Notes: generated by a model not told the origin, from the sequence alone. Shown: positions 54,889-64,000, counted from the stretch's first letter. The stretch is DNA of 64,000 bases from Planococcus antarcticus DSM 14505 (GCF_001687565.2 NZ_CP016534.2:2856501-2920500); one strand, 5' to 3'. Made by a program: numbers and translations.

Positions 54889-57060
54889 TTATTTCACTGT
54901 ATGGGGTGCAAACAATGAAATCATTTTAGCTGTTTCTTCACGTGAGGTGAATTTTGATGGCATAAATTTGCCGTTATAGCCTTCAACGATTCCAAGCTCG
55001 TCCAATAATGTGATGGCTTCTTTAGTTTCAGCTGTATGCTTGCCGTAATCGGAATACGAAGCGTACTCGTCAACTGGATAGTCGCCGTTCACTTTTTCGT
55101 AGACGCGGTTCAACATCAACGCGAAATGCGCACGGGAGATTTTATCTCTCGGATTGAATTTCGTTGAAGTCTTGCCAGTTACATAGCCTTCAGCAAATAC
55201 TGCATTGATTTCATTTTGGCGATCTGCCGGGAGATCCGAAATGTCCGTGAACGGTGAAGCTGGAGCTGTTGCTGGGTCAAGCTTCATCATACGCGAGATG
55301 ATAGTTGCTGCTTCCCAGCGCGTCAATTCACGTTTTGGTGAGAATGTAGTCTCTCCTGTACCCTTGAGAAGACCTCTGTAGAAAGTATCTTTCACGTACG
55401 GATACGACCAACGATCCATTGCGATGTCCGTAAATGGAACTGTTGGGTTAATGCGGTTTTCAAGTGTTGGTTTGACACTGTCTAAAGATTCAATGTGGTC
55501 GATAAACATTTCGTAATCGATGTTTCCAGGCTCACTAACACGCCCAGCTTCATAAGCTGCACCGAATGATGTGAAGCCGTCGCCGCCTTTAGCTGTAAAC
55601 GTGTTTGTTGCCACTTTGTATGATTTGTTCATATCAAGTGGTGTCCGGACATCGCCTTCTACAACATTGACAGATGTGACGCGTGATCCTGCCGCTTTTG
55701 ACGGATCAAATGAGAATTCCAATCCTGCCACATGTAAAAAGCCTCCATTTTCAGCAGGGAATTGGCGAACACTGTGCTCAAGCGCTGTTTGCAACTCGGC
55801 TCCTGTTATATTCATAATAGCCAACGCGTTGCCAAATGGCATAGTTGTTAGAACTTCGCCTACTGTAATGTCACCTACATTGATTGATGCACGAATACCG
55901 CCGCCATTTTGAACAGCGATAACTGTAGCTGGATCGATTGTTTTCGCTGTGGCGAGCATGCCATCGGTAATCAGATTTCCAAGATTTGTTTCAGAAGCCC
56001 GGACTCCGCCTTCGTTGCGTCCACCGTTAAGGAAGACTTCAGCAGTAGCGCCCGTTGACTGGTTTTTCACTTCTTCGACGTCTGCAGCAAATGGCGCAAG
56101 AAGTTCGGCAGCTTCAGCATCTGGAACGATGCCGGCTGCGTTGACATCATGCAATTTGCCAGCGTGCGAAGTGATGACTCCATCTTCATTGAAAGTCACA
56201 TCCAATTGTCCAAGGAATTTATTGTATTCATTTGCTTGAACAATTACTGTCGGGTCTGTGTTCCCTTCAAAAACGACAGGTGCATCAAGTTTCACATGCG
56301 TGTGCCCACCGACGATTACATCAATGCCTTCAACTGCTTCTGCTAGCAATTGATCATTGTCGAATTCAGCTGAGTCGTTAAAGCCGATATGCGTCAAAGC
56401 GACAATTTTGTTGACTCCTTCTGCTTCAAATGCTGCAACGGCTTCCTGTGCCGCTTCTATATAGTTGGAGAAAGTGATTTCCCCTGGGCTCGAAATAGAG
56501 GCTGTTTCTTCGGTTGTCAATCCAAAAATGCCGACTTGTTCGCCGTCAATTTCCTTGATGACACCATTATAGATTTCACCGTTATTGTAGTCTGCAGTGT
56601 AAACTTCATTTTGGTATCCAGCCATATTTTCGTCCCCAGAAAAATCGACGTTGGCTGCTACGAATGGAAATTCTGCGCCTTCAACAAACGCAGCAAGCGA
56701 TTGGTGGCCACGTTCGCTTGAACCCAAATCGAATTCATGGTTTCCGAAAGTCATAGCATCGTACTTCATCAAATTCATCAATGGCAAATCCGCTTGGCCT
56801 TCAAAAGCATTAAAGTAAAGCGTTCCAGAAAAAACGTCTCCCGCATCAAGCAATAAGTTATTCGGCTTTTCTTCACGAATCTGCTTCACGAGAGTGGCAC
56901 GGTTCGCAACTTTGTCCAAGTTCGCATGTGTATCGTTCGTGTGCATGATTGTCAGCTCAAAATCCCCTACTGCTGCTTCTGCTGTTGCAGGTGATTGAAC
57001 ACCTACTACACTTGCAGTCAACGCAACTGCAACTGCTGATTTAAACATTTTTCCTTTCAT
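54889..57060 (-). CDS. SLH-anchored 5'-nucleotidase / bifunctional metallophosphatase
   Basis: 723 residues. A signal peptide (about 1-30) is followed by a calcineurin-like metallophosphatase domain with HTNDTHA (Asp43, His45), DAGD (Asp75), GNHEFD (Asn107, His108), ALTHIG and GGHTHV. Next comes the 5'-nucleotidase C-terminal substrate-binding domain (AVQNGGGIRASINVGDITVGEVLTTMPFGNAL), and three SLH repeats at 550-720 (VPFTDIAMDRWSYPYVKDTFYRGLLKG...). It removes phosphate from extracellular nucleotides so that nucleosides and phosphate can be taken up. Its SLH type matches that of the nuclease next door rather than the proteases. Monocistronic, with its own terminator. Confidence 0.94.
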   Translation of the reverse strand: MKGKMFKSAVAVALTASVVGVQSPATAEAAVGDFELTIMHTNDTHANLDKVANRATLVKQIREEKPNNLLLDAGDVFSGTLYFNAFEGQADLPLMNLMKYDAMTFGNHEFDLGSSERGHQSLAAFVEGAEFPFVAANVDFSGDENMAGYQNEVYTADYNNGEIYNGVIKEIDGEQVGIFGLTTEETASISSPGEITFSNYIEAAQEAVAAFEAEGVNKIVALTHIGFNDSAEFDNDQLLAEAVEGIDVIVGGHTHVKLDAPVVFEGNTDPTVIVQANEYNKFLGQLDVTFNEDGVITSHAGKLHDVNAAGIVPDAEAAELLAPFAADVEEVKNQSTGATAEVFLNGGRNEGGVRASETNLGNLITDGMLATAKTIDPATVIAVQNGGGIRASINVGDITVGEVLTTMPFGNALAIMNITGAELQTALEHSVRQFPAENGGFLHVAGLEFSFDPSKAAGSRVTSVNVVEGDVRTPLDMNKSYKVATNTFTAKGGDGFTSFGAAYEAGRVSEPGNIDYEMFIDHIESLDSVKPTLENRINPTVPFTDIAMDRWSYPYVKDTFYRGLLKGTGETTFSPKRELTRWEAATIISRMMKLDPATAPASPFTDISDLPADRQNEINAVFAEGYVTGKTSTKFNPRDKISRAHFALMLNRVYEKVNGDYPVDEYASYSDYGKHTAETKEAITLLDELGIVEGYNGKFMPSKFTSREETAKMISLFAPHTVK

Positions 57061-57376
57061 TCGACACCATCCTTAAATTTTTTTTGAACCATCACGCCCA
57101 AAAGATCCCTGGATATTACGACCTAAGTCAATTGAAGTAGAGAATATAGGAAATACATCCATTTTTCGAGCGAGCTCATTCATTTTCAGTGTAGCATGAT
57201 GGATTTTTTTCAACAATAGCATAATTATAACTAATTCAAATTCATTACAAACTCTTTACAAACTTCACAAAAAAATAATGTCCGGATCCTTATGGTATAT
57301 AGCCCTGCCAAACATGTTAAAATAGAAACGGTGCTTTTTAAAACTAGCCCCTACTATACAGAAAGAACGGTGAAAT
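57061..57376. promoter_or_regulatory. divergent promoter region (nucleotidase / acyltransferase)
   Basis: About 315 AT-rich bases between two divergent genes, so both promoters must lie here. TTACAAAC-like repeats at 57245-57265 and TATAGCCC near 57298 are seen, but I cannot assign the elements. Confidence 0.35.
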
Positions 57377-58531
57377 ATGAAACCACTAGCCAGAAAGCAT
57401 CTGGATGAGGTCCAATATGCACGGGTTCTAGCCCTGTTTGGAGTATTTGCGGTCCACTCGTCTTCAACCGGAGTCGTCGGAACCAATCCAGAGTCATTTA
57501 CCTTCATTATTTATAATTTTTTTAATATTGCCGGGAAAATCGGAACTCCTGTATTTATTTTTCTAAGCAGTTTTGTGCTTTTCTACACTTATTATCACCG
57601 TGAATTAACGGCCAGCCTATTCCAGAAATTCTATAAAAAACGCTTATTGTACATTCTGGTTCCTTATGTGGTCTTCTCGGCTTTCTACTTTTTGTTCAAG
57701 GCTTATCTGAACAAGAATTTTACGGATATTCCCGTAATGCTTGAAGAATTTCTCAGGGATTTAGCAACAGGCAAAGCACATAATCACCTGTATTTTGTGT
57801 TTGTTAGCGTTCAGTTCTACCTCATGTTCCCCATCCTTCTTTACCTGTTCAAAAAGTTCGCCTTTATTCGAAGATACGCAATTCCCATTGGCTTTATCAT
57901 CCAATGGGCATGGGTCCTGTTGAATTCGGCTTATTTGCAAGTGCCGGCTAAAGGATCGGTTGCTCTAACGTATTTCATGTTCTATTTCTTCGGAGCTTTC
58001 CTAGGCGTCTATTATGAAAAAGTTGCCGCCTGGATCGGCAATTGGCGCAAAGTCTGGCCGGCCATCGCATTAATCGTGGCGGGGTATTTCTATATGATTT
58101 ATTTCTATGTCAGCGTCTACTACGATATCCGAACTGGCCAATGGAGCGGCAACAGCAAATGGATCGAGTTTGGCTGGAGTATGCATGCACTCTTTGCAGC
58201 GGCGGTTATTTTTATTTTCGTCCATTTCCTGGAGACTTGGAATTTGCCCCGCATCAAAAAGTTTATGCTTGAAATTGGTGCAGTGTCGTTCGGCATGTAC
58301 CTGATCCATCCATTTTTCTTGATGATTCTGAGGATGTATGTGTCCGGCGGCGAGCCGCTGATTTTCCACTCGTGGCAGCTAATTACTCTACTGGTAACGT
58401 TCTTTAGCAGCTGGCTGATCGTCCGCCTGTTCTATGATTTTGTCCCAAACAGCTGGATTTTCTTCGGCCAAGGCAACCGCGTATTCAATAAATCCAAGAA
58501 AGCGAAAAAAACGACAGAAGCAAACATATAG
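57377..58531 (+). CDS. acyltransferase family 3 membrane protein
   Basis: 384 residues with about ten transmembrane helices. Conserved features are VQYARVLALFGVFAVHSS (R and H) near the start, TPVFIFLSSFVLFY and MYLIHPFF. Members O-acetylate or O-succinylate surface glycans. Its position beside the csaB operon suggests the secondary wall polymer as target, but it is on the opposite strand and transcribed alone. It differs from the acyltransferase at 32873 in sequence. A hairpin-T terminator follows. Confidence 0.9.
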   Translation: MKPLARKHLDEVQYARVLALFGVFAVHSSSTGVVGTNPESFTFIIYNFFNIAGKIGTPVFIFLSSFVLFYTYYHRELTASLFQKFYKKRLLYILVPYVVFSAFYFLFKAYLNKNFTDIPVMLEEFLRDLATGKAHNHLYFVFVSVQFYLMFPILLYLFKKFAFIRRYAIPIGFIIQWAWVLLNSAYLQVPAKGSVALTYFMFYFFGAFLGVYYEKVAAWIGNWRKVWPAIALIVAGYFYMIYFYVSVYYDIRTGQWSGNSKWIEFGWSMHALFAAAVIFIFVHFLETWNLPRIKKFMLEIGAVSFGMYLIHPFFLMILRMYVSGGEPLIFHSWQLITLLVTFFSSWLIVRLFYDFVPNSWIFFGQGNRVFNKSKKAKKTTEANI

Positions 58532-58537
58532 TGTCTA

Positions 58538-58568
58538 GGCATCCCTTTCTTGAGGGGTGTCTTTTTTA
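58538..58568 (+). terminator. terminator after the second acyltransferase
   Basis: GGCATCCCT and AGGGGTGTC pair and are followed by TTTTTT. Confidence 0.8.
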
Positions 58569-58963
58569 GTTGATTGGGTAGCGAGTTTAACCCGAATGTT
58601 TCACATTTTAACCCGGGTGTTTTCTGTTTCAACCCCGGTTTTTTGTTTCTCTACATGGACGTTTCGGTTTTATACATGAATTTCGTGAAAAAGATTATAT
58701 TTTCTCTTTGAGTGATACTGGATTATTAAGCGTAGTCTCCTATCTTAGGCTCGCCGCCGTGCAAATAGCTTCCAGTTGAAGGTTTGAATTGTGTGAAGTA
58801 GCTAGAATTCTTATAGGTCTGAAAAAGGTTCAGTTAGCCGCTTAAAAATAATTGAGAACACGTCCTATGGGCTCGAAAACCTCGGTCTGAAGAGATTTCT
58901 TCACCTTGAACTTATTTAATTACCTGAAGCAATTCACCTATACTGCCAATCAAACGACCATGC
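58569..58963. repeat. spacer with CCCGGGTGTTT motifs and diverged repeat pieces
   Basis: AACCCGAATGTTTC, AACCCGGGTGTTTT and AACCCCGGTTTTTT at about 20-base spacing (58590-58640) repeat the 44.6 kb motif. The following 250 bases include GGCTCGCCGCCGTGCAAATAG. No gene seen. Confidence 0.5.
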
Positions 58964-58964
58964 T

Positions 58965-59023
58965 CAGAAAAAGAAAAACAGGCTGTCTAGAAGGTATACA
59001 ACCTTCTAGACAGCCTGTTTTAT
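58965..59023 (-). terminator. terminator of the csaB operon (bidirectional)
   Basis: CAGGCTGTCTAGAAGG pairs perfectly with CCTTCTAGACAGCCTG, with T-runs on both sides. Confidence 0.92.
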
Positions 59024-59034
59024 TTAACGGTTTT

Positions 59035-60156
59035 TTACTTTTGTTTTGCTGTGTGTGCCAGTGGTGCTGTGCTGGCGGATAATGCTTTGATGGAGTCGAT
59101 GACATTATGCGCTGTTTCGTTGGCGCTCCTTTGAAGAGGGGTCACCACTTTGTTGACTTTCTCGAGCTCGTCCGGATAGTTCGTAAAGATGCGCTCGATG
59201 GCCTGGACCAAGTCTACATTGTTCCAATCCTCTTTTTCAACATGACCGAGAACCGGCTGAGCAACAATTTCAGCAAATGAATCAATTTTCGGGTCGTAAG
59301 ATAACGCTACGAAAGGCGTGTAGCCAACAGCCGCAAAGATTAAGGCGTGCAGACGCATACCGAATAGCACGTCCGATTCTTTGATAATGGCCATTTTTTC
59401 TTGGATGGTGCTATCGAAAGGTGCGATATGTGCGTTGGTTTTCATCAAGCCTTCAACGTGCTGGGAAGTTTTGAAGTCGTGTTTTCCGTGCATAGGAACA
59501 AAAACGACTTCGTGTCCTTTGTGTACCAATCGATCCAGTCCAGTTGCGATTTCCTGGAAGGCATAAGCGTCTCCTGTCCACTCACGGACAGAGACACTGA
59601 TGATTTTACTGCTGAAATTCTGCTGCTCAAGCCAGCTGCTGTAAAAATCGCTTGCATCAATGCCCATGACCGGATCCGGCACCAAGTGAATGGGTGAAGT
59701 GACGCCGATTTTTTCCAGTAGCTTCTGAGACTGCTGATCGCGCACCGTCAACAGCTCGACTGAATTCAAAACATGCTTGACAATCAGTTGGTTGAGCTTG
59801 CTGTTGATGGGACCCATTCCCTGTGCATAGACGAATACTGGCTTTTTCAGCTGCTGGGCAATCTTCATGACGCCTGCGTAATAAGGGATGCTTTTACGGC
59901 CGGTTTCATCCTGCAGCAAACTACCGCCCCCGCTAATCAAGCCGTCTGAAGATTTAATCGCTTCGTACACTTCTTTCAGGCTCCATCTATTGATAGCACT
60001 GACCTGATAGGTTTTTGCCGTTTCTTCCGGCTTATGTGATAACACAATAATTTCGATGCGTGGATGATACTCTTTCAATGACTGGATAACAGCATAGAGA
60101 ATCGCTTCATCTCCCACATTGTCAAACCCATAGTATCCAGATAAAACGACTTTCAA
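59035..60156 (-). CDS. csaB: polysaccharide pyruvyl transferase CsaB
   Basis: 373 residues from TTG 60156, seven bases after GAGGTGG. This gives the family N-terminus KVVLSGYYGFDNVGDEAIL; an ATG 14 codons upstream lies inside the preceding gene. CsaB transfers pyruvate from phosphoenolpyruvate to ManNAc residues of the secondary cell-wall polymer, the ligand of SLH domains. Motifs include SGGGSLLQDETGRKSIPYY, FVYAQGMGPINS and VLFGMRLHALIFAA. The start overlaps the stop of the DUF5693-like gene (TTGA), so translation is coupled. Four SLH proteins are encoded within 20 kb. Confidence 0.95.
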   Translation of the reverse strand: MKVVLSGYYGFDNVGDEAILYAVIQSLKEYHPRIEIIVLSHKPEETAKTYQVSAINRWSLKEVYEAIKSSDGLISGGGSLLQDETGRKSIPYYAGVMKIAQQLKKPVFVYAQGMGPINSKLNQLIVKHVLNSVELLTVRDQQSQKLLEKIGVTSPIHLVPDPVMGIDASDFYSSWLEQQNFSSKIISVSVREWTGDAYAFQEIATGLDRLVHKGHEVVFVPMHGKHDFKTSQHVEGLMKTNAHIAPFDSTIQEKMAIIKESDVLFGMRLHALIFAAVGYTPFVALSYDPKIDSFAEIVAQPVLGHVEKEDWNNVDLVQAIERIFTNYPDELEKVNKVVTPLQRSANETAHNVIDSIKALSASTAPLAHTAKQK

Positions 60157-62021
60157 TCCTGCCACCTCATTCTTATGATAGTAACCATTTTTTTCCATAT
60201 GATTTCGTATAACCAGATTAGGACAAGTCCTATTATAAACCCGAAAACTATACTATAACCACTTCTAAGCAATGAAATCAACAACGGAATGTGAAGATGA
60301 GTAAATGTATTCACTAGTGACAGGAAGCCAATGACTCCTGGAATAAGCAGGAAATAACTTACTTTCGGATAGCTTTTTGCTACGTGAAGCGCCAGGATGA
60401 ACAGCGGAAAACCAATCAGGAATTCCTTTGTTCTCGGTCTTACGTAAAGGATCTGTTCCAGCAACAAGCGCGCTTGAAGTTCAAGTTCAGAAACCTCTCC
60501 GGCGTTGCCAGTCCGGCTCATATAGTACAAAGCGATGCCGGAAATAATGGCAATAACTGCCACATGCCAATAAATCACATTTGCCTTTAAGAGTGGTTTG
60601 ATGTTCCCCCAGATTGCATAAATTGCGATAAAAGCGATCGGTACAATATAAATCAGTGATACCCCTCTGAACAAATCGATCCCCAGTAAGTATTGATTGC
60701 CATTTAACAGCACAACAATGAGCCAAATGCCGATGGCGGAAATAGCGATCGCCTGTGAATAGGATCTGATCAAATACCATTTTTTCTCTGATTCTTTTTT
60801 CAAAAGAACGGACCAAATTGGTGCTGTGATGGCGATTGCCAAGCCAAAAACTTTTAAAACCATGCTTTGCTCGGTTACAAAATAGGCGATGACAAATAGT
60901 GTGGAACCGATTAATGCGACTAAGGTCAGCCTTGTATGCTTAAAGACCGATTGGGCAGCTAGCGTCAGGAACGCGATAGCGCCTAGCAAAGCGATTGCCG
61001 TTTGCCATAGTGGAACACTGTAAGTTTCAAAAGTTCGGGATTTGCCCCGCACAAAGCTGTCCGGCATTGCTGCATCTACTTCAGCCTGCAGCTGCTGCAA
61101 CGCGGGCAATGCATTTTCATACTCTTGTTGTGTCATATTCAAGAAAAATGCTCGCATATTCCTTTCTTTTGTAGCACGGACAATTTTCTCGGAGCTTTCG
61201 GCAATATTGCCGTCTGTGACACCCAGGCTATGAAGCCGCACTAGATTCAAGTCATTGACGTACGCCAATTGATTCAAACCCGTTTGACCAGCAAATTCGA
61301 TGCTCATTAAGCCGTAGCCGGCGTTTTTCAATTGTGCACCAAATTCCTTCAGGCGAACTGGATCCGAAGCAGCAGGTACAGCTGCTCCGTTGAACAGCAC
61401 TTTATTGATACCTGGCTGCTTAATGGACAGCAGTTCGTCAATCATCCGTTCGAGCTGTACGTCATCTGAATAATTGCTTAACCTAGGCACAACCATCAGG
61501 TCTGCATCCAGGATAGCCGCAATCACTTCTGTATCGAAGCCAATTGGAACCGACAGAATGGTGCTGGCATTTCCCGGAATAAATAAATAGTCTTCATTAT
61601 TTATCGTAAAAGGAAAATCCTCTTCAAAAAAGCCTGTTGTGATTTCTTCAAAATCGAAAGAGCCGTTCGAATGGACAAACAGTCCGGGTTTATCGAAAGG
61701 AGCTTCAAGTGGATCCTGCTGTGTCAGTAAAAGATGTTCACGCATGCGTGAAGTGCTGACAGCTGTAATCAGTCCTTTTCTCTCCAGCGTGCTAACGGTA
61801 TCCGGTTCGAGACTGACACTTTGGACGCCTGTGTTTTTGAAATCCGTCAATATGGATTCTTTTGTCAAAGAAGGATCTTCGACCAACCAATTATTGGTTA
61901 GTTTGAAAGGAATGATCGATTCGAACTTTTTGTTCGATTCTTCTATTTGTATGCGCTGGAATGCTGAAGGAATGGTCAATAGCAATGCGGCAAGGAGGAT
62001 TCCAATTAAAACTTTCTTCAC
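60153..62021 (-). CDS. multi-transmembrane protein of the csaB cluster (DUF5693 family)
   Basis: About 622 residues. A signal-anchor (KKVLIGILLAALLLTIPSA) is followed by an extracytoplasmic domain of about 320 residues (FKLTNNWLVEDPSLTKESILTDFK..., VLNGAAVPAASDPVRLKEFG) and then about eight to ten transmembrane helices. The gene sits between flippase and csaB, as DUF5693 genes commonly do in Bacillota. The biochemical role is unknown; a part in export, polymerisation or modification of the wall polymer is plausible. GTG 62021 is preferred over the GTG at 62033 because of spacing from AAGGGTG. Confidence 0.8.
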   Translation of the reverse strand: MKKVLIGILLAALLLTIPSAFQRIQIEESNKKFESIIPFKLTNNWLVEDPSLTKESILTDFKNTGVQSVSLEPDTVSTLERKGLITAVSTSRMREHLLLTQQDPLEAPFDKPGLFVHSNGSFDFEEITTGFFEEDFPFTINNEDYLFIPGNASTILSVPIGFDTEVIAAILDADLMVVPRLSNYSDDVQLERMIDELLSIKQPGINKVLFNGAAVPAASDPVRLKEFGAQLKNAGYGLMSIEFAGQTGLNQLAYVNDLNLVRLHSLGVTDGNIAESSEKIVRATKERNMRAFFLNMTQQEYENALPALQQLQAEVDAAMPDSFVRGKSRTFETYSVPLWQTAIALLGAIAFLTLAAQSVFKHTRLTLVALIGSTLFVIAYFVTEQSMVLKVFGLAIAITAPIWSVLLKKESEKKWYLIRSYSQAIAISAIGIWLIVVLLNGNQYLLGIDLFRGVSLIYIVPIAFIAIYAIWGNIKPLLKANVIYWHVAVIAIISGIALYYMSRTGNAGEVSELELQARLLLEQILYVRPRTKEFLIGFPLFILALHVAKSYPKVSYFLLIPGVIGFLSLVNTFTHLHIPLLISLLRSGYSIVFGFIIGLVLIWLYEIIWKKMVTIIRMRWQD

Positions 62022-62069
62022 GTAAGTACACACCCTTAACTTTTCTTGGTTTGGCCTGGACTGCAGGCA

Positions 62070-63629
62070 TTATTTCTTGGCGATGAATTTATTTATGACA
62101 GGAATTCGCTGCAATGCGCTTTGGTCCACTGCTTTGGTAACCAGCAGCAGGACAAAATAAATGATGCCACCGACTGCTACTGCTATTCCTACGTATAATA
62201 ACGCTGCAAGTCTTGACAACTCTTCGAAATCCATTAGAGTACTCGGCAGCCAGATGACTGCTCCCATGACAAGTGAAGCGAAAATGATGGTGCCAGTCTT
62301 TTTCGGAAAAAAGCTGAACCCTGTGTATTGACGAATGGCTATAGCATTTAGCAGGAATAAGATTACATAGATAGCTGCGGTCGAAATAGCCGCGCCTTCC
62401 AGGCCATAAAGATTAACCAACACCAGGTTCAAGGCCAATTTGATGAGCACCCCGATGACGATAATCCAGGCACCGAGACGCGCTTTATTGATCCCCTGTA
62501 AAACGCCTGTCCCGAGAACTGTCAGCGAAGTGAATAAGGAACTGAACGACACGATGGCAAGCACCGTACTGCCCTGCAAATCTGTGAACAGACCCAGGTT
62601 GATCGGCAAGGTCAGAGCGACGAGGCCGACAGCGGCTGGAACGGATAGTAGATAAGTCAGGAAAAAGGTATTGGTAATCAGTTTAGCTGAGCCGATCTTG
62701 TCGTTCTGTGCCAATTTCGCTGAAATCGACGGAATCAAAGGCAAAATGACCGAGGTAGCGAAAACTGTAACGATTTGTACGAGCGCCAAGCCTCTGCCAT
62801 ATATCCCGTAAAGCGAATTGATGTTTCCAGTGGCTTCGCCATGCATTTTTAAGGCAGTCGGAATGGTGATCGAATCAACCAGATTCAATAAAGCCATCGT
62901 AATGGCTCCAATACAAATCGGAAGAGAAATCTTCAAGATGGTTTTGGCGGTTGCTTTGAAATTTGCCATCTTATAGGGCAGTTCTTTAGCCACTTTCACC
63001 GATGAGCGATTGTACAGGATGCGCAAATAAACGAACGAGCCAATCGCCCCGATGATGGAGCCGATCATGATGCCGCCCGCAATTTGCTCATCGCTATAAA
63101 GACGATCTACCATGAAGATAGCTACCAACAGGATCAGCCCGACGCGGATAAATTGCTCGATAACTTGCGAGACAGCAGTTGGTGTCATGTCCTGATGCCC
63201 CTGGAAATAACCGCGATACACCGCCATATATGGTGCCACGAGAAGGGTACAAGAAACGACAATCAAGGCAAGGCGTGTCGTTCCGCCGCCTAGAACCGCG
63301 GCGATTTGATGGGAAAATCCGTAGAGGACAAAGAAGCTTGTGATTCCGAAAATCAGCGCCAGAATACCGGATGTGAAAAAGATATTCTTGACCTGTTGCT
63401 CGTCATCTTTTGAACGGGCTTCCGCAATCAGTTTGGAAATGGCAATGGGAATGCCGGCGACGGACAGTGTCAACGCGACCATATAAACTGGATACACCAG
63501 CGTGAAAATCCCCAGCACTTCATCTCCTGCTATATTTTGAAGTGGAATCCGGAACAGGCTGCCAAGTATTTTAGACAGCAAGGCCGCAATGGATAAAATC
63601 AAGGTACTTTTGATTAACGTGTTTTTCAT
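62070..63629 (-). CDS. polysaccharide flippase (MOP superfamily, SpoVB/MurJ-like)
   Basis: 519 residues with about fourteen transmembrane helices. Signature segments are LSIAALLSKILGSLFRIPLQNIAG near the N-terminus, YRGYFQGHQDMTPTAVSQVIEQFIRV (the conserved loop of the SpoVB/MurJ-like branch) and GINKARLGAWIIVIGVLIKLALNL. In this setting it probably flips the lipid-linked secondary wall polymer unit rather than lipid II. It starts on the last base of the upstream glycosyltransferase stop (TAATG), and 48 bases separate it from the next gene. Confidence 0.92.
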   Translation of the reverse strand: MKNTLIKSTLILSIAALLSKILGSLFRIPLQNIAGDEVLGIFTLVYPVYMVALTLSVAGIPIAISKLIAEARSKDDEQQVKNIFFTSGILALIFGITSFFVLYGFSHQIAAVLGGGTTRLALIVVSCTLLVAPYMAVYRGYFQGHQDMTPTAVSQVIEQFIRVGLILLVAIFMVDRLYSDEQIAGGIMIGSIIGAIGSFVYLRILYNRSSVKVAKELPYKMANFKATAKTILKISLPICIGAITMALLNLVDSITIPTALKMHGEATGNINSLYGIYGRGLALVQIVTVFATSVILPLIPSISAKLAQNDKIGSAKLITNTFFLTYLLSVPAAVGLVALTLPINLGLFTDLQGSTVLAIVSFSSLFTSLTVLGTGVLQGINKARLGAWIIVIGVLIKLALNLVLVNLYGLEGAAISTAAIYVILFLLNAIAIRQYTGFSFFPKKTGTIIFASLVMGAVIWLPSTLMDFEELSRLAALLYVGIAVAVGGIIYFVLLLVTKAVDQSALQRIPVINKFIAKK

Positions 63630-64000
63630 TATTTACGTAGAGCCTTTCGTCCGATCACAGTCGCTGCGAATTTCGGCAACACGAGCATGCGTTTCCACCT
63701 GGAAGGCTGCTTGACCAGCCGGTAGAACCATTCTAGGTTCATCTTCTGCCACATCTCCGGTGCGCGTTTGACCGTTCCGGAAAAAACATCGAAACTGCCT
63801 CCGATGCCAATGAAGATTCCTTTGTCGAACTCCTCGATATGGGCACCGATCCACTGTTCCTGCCTCGGGAAACCGAGCGCTACAAAGACGATATCAGGCG
63901 CTGCGTTCTTGATTTTCTGCGGCAGCAGATGGTCGTGCCAGTCGAAAAAGCCATTATGGCTGCCAGCAATTTTGATACCAGGGTATTCCCTCTTGGCTTT
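63629..64000 (-). CDS. WecG/TagA/CpsF-family glycosyltransferase (partial, C-terminal 123 residues)
   Basis: The frame enters from the right edge of the window and reads KAKREYPGIKIAGSHNGFF, PDIVFVALGFPRQEQWI, GIFIGIGGSFDVFSGTVKRAP and NLEWFYRLVKQPSRWKRM before stopping at 63629. These are hallmark GT26 motifs of TagA, which adds ManNAc to undecaprenyl-PP-GlcNAc. It would make the linkage unit of the polymer that CsaB pyruvylates. It overlaps the flippase start by one base. Confidence 0.92.
   Translation of the reverse strand, partial: KAKREYPGIKIAGSHNGFFDWHDHLLPQKIKNAAPDIVFVALGFPRQEQWIGAHIEEFDKGIFIGIGGSFDVFSGTVKRAPEMWQKMNLEWFYRLVKQPSRWKRMLVLPKFAATVIGRKALRK

Overview
The window looks like the chromosome of a Gram-positive bacterium of the Bacillota, most likely a Planococcaceae such as Planococcus. 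This rests on Shine-Dalgarno-rich starts, many TTG/GTG starts, proteins carrying S-layer homology (SLH) domains, a CsaB pyruvyl transferase, and a Gram-positive capsule regulator trio (chain-length protein, BY-kinase, PHP phosphatase). I recognised no rRNA, tRNA or CRISPR array. The species assignment is inference.

Layout. (1) 1-10.95 kb is an insertion hotspot. It holds a galU fragment, a comM/yifB gene coupled to a RAYT (Y1 transposase), copies of a ~165-bp interspersed element, three IS21-type elements (one complete, two broken), an ISL3 remnant, and an orphan ExeA/TniB-like ATPase. (2) 10.99-26.4 kb is one leftward Wzx/Wzy exopolysaccharide operon. It runs from wzz, kinase, phosphatase and a membrane 4,6-dehydratase through flippase, GT2, polymerase, a CapK-like adenylating enzyme, GT4, epimerase, dehydrogenase, a second epimerase and a frameshifted GT4 to the phosphoglycosyl transferase. 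Its distal half (11-22 kb) is visibly AT-richer than its proximal half. A divergent pair, an SGNH hydrolase and an LCP ligase (26.5-28.3 kb), probably modifies or attaches the polymer. (3) 28.3-39.2 kb holds accessory genes: a small HTH-like protein, a GT4, an NAD epimerase, an acyltransferase, a patatin, an NlpC/P60 hydrolase, an anchored trypsin-like protease and a second RAYT. GC-rich hairpin repeats lie among them. (4) 39.2-57.1 kb encodes four very large or large secreted SLH proteins, all leftward: two paralogous subtilisin-type proteases, a nuclease and a 5'-nucleotidase. They are separated by ~1.6-kb repeat-packed spacers. (5) 57.4-64 kb holds an acyltransferase and a leftward operon for secondary cell-wall polymer synthesis and pyruvylation (tagA/wecG-like, flippase, DUF5693-like membrane protein, csaB).

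How it fits together. The csaB operon makes the pyruvylated wall polymer to which SLH domains bind, and the neighbouring SLH proteases, nuclease and nucleotidase are likely its clients. Together they would form a surface-bound system for degrading protein and nucleic acid. The exopolysaccharide operon and the accessory glycosyltransferase, epimerase and acyltransferase genes make this a cell-envelope region with signs of gene turnover.

The most unusual content is non-coding: (a) ~165-bp elements, three of which end exactly at a breakpoint in an istA gene; (b) a perfect 31-bp palindrome beside a RAYT; (c) ~110-bp double-hairpin repeats; (d) ~205-bp units in tandem at ~245-bp spacing, in opposite orientation on either side of an SLH protease gene; and (e) a G7 tract that frameshifts an exopolysaccharide glycosyltransferase.
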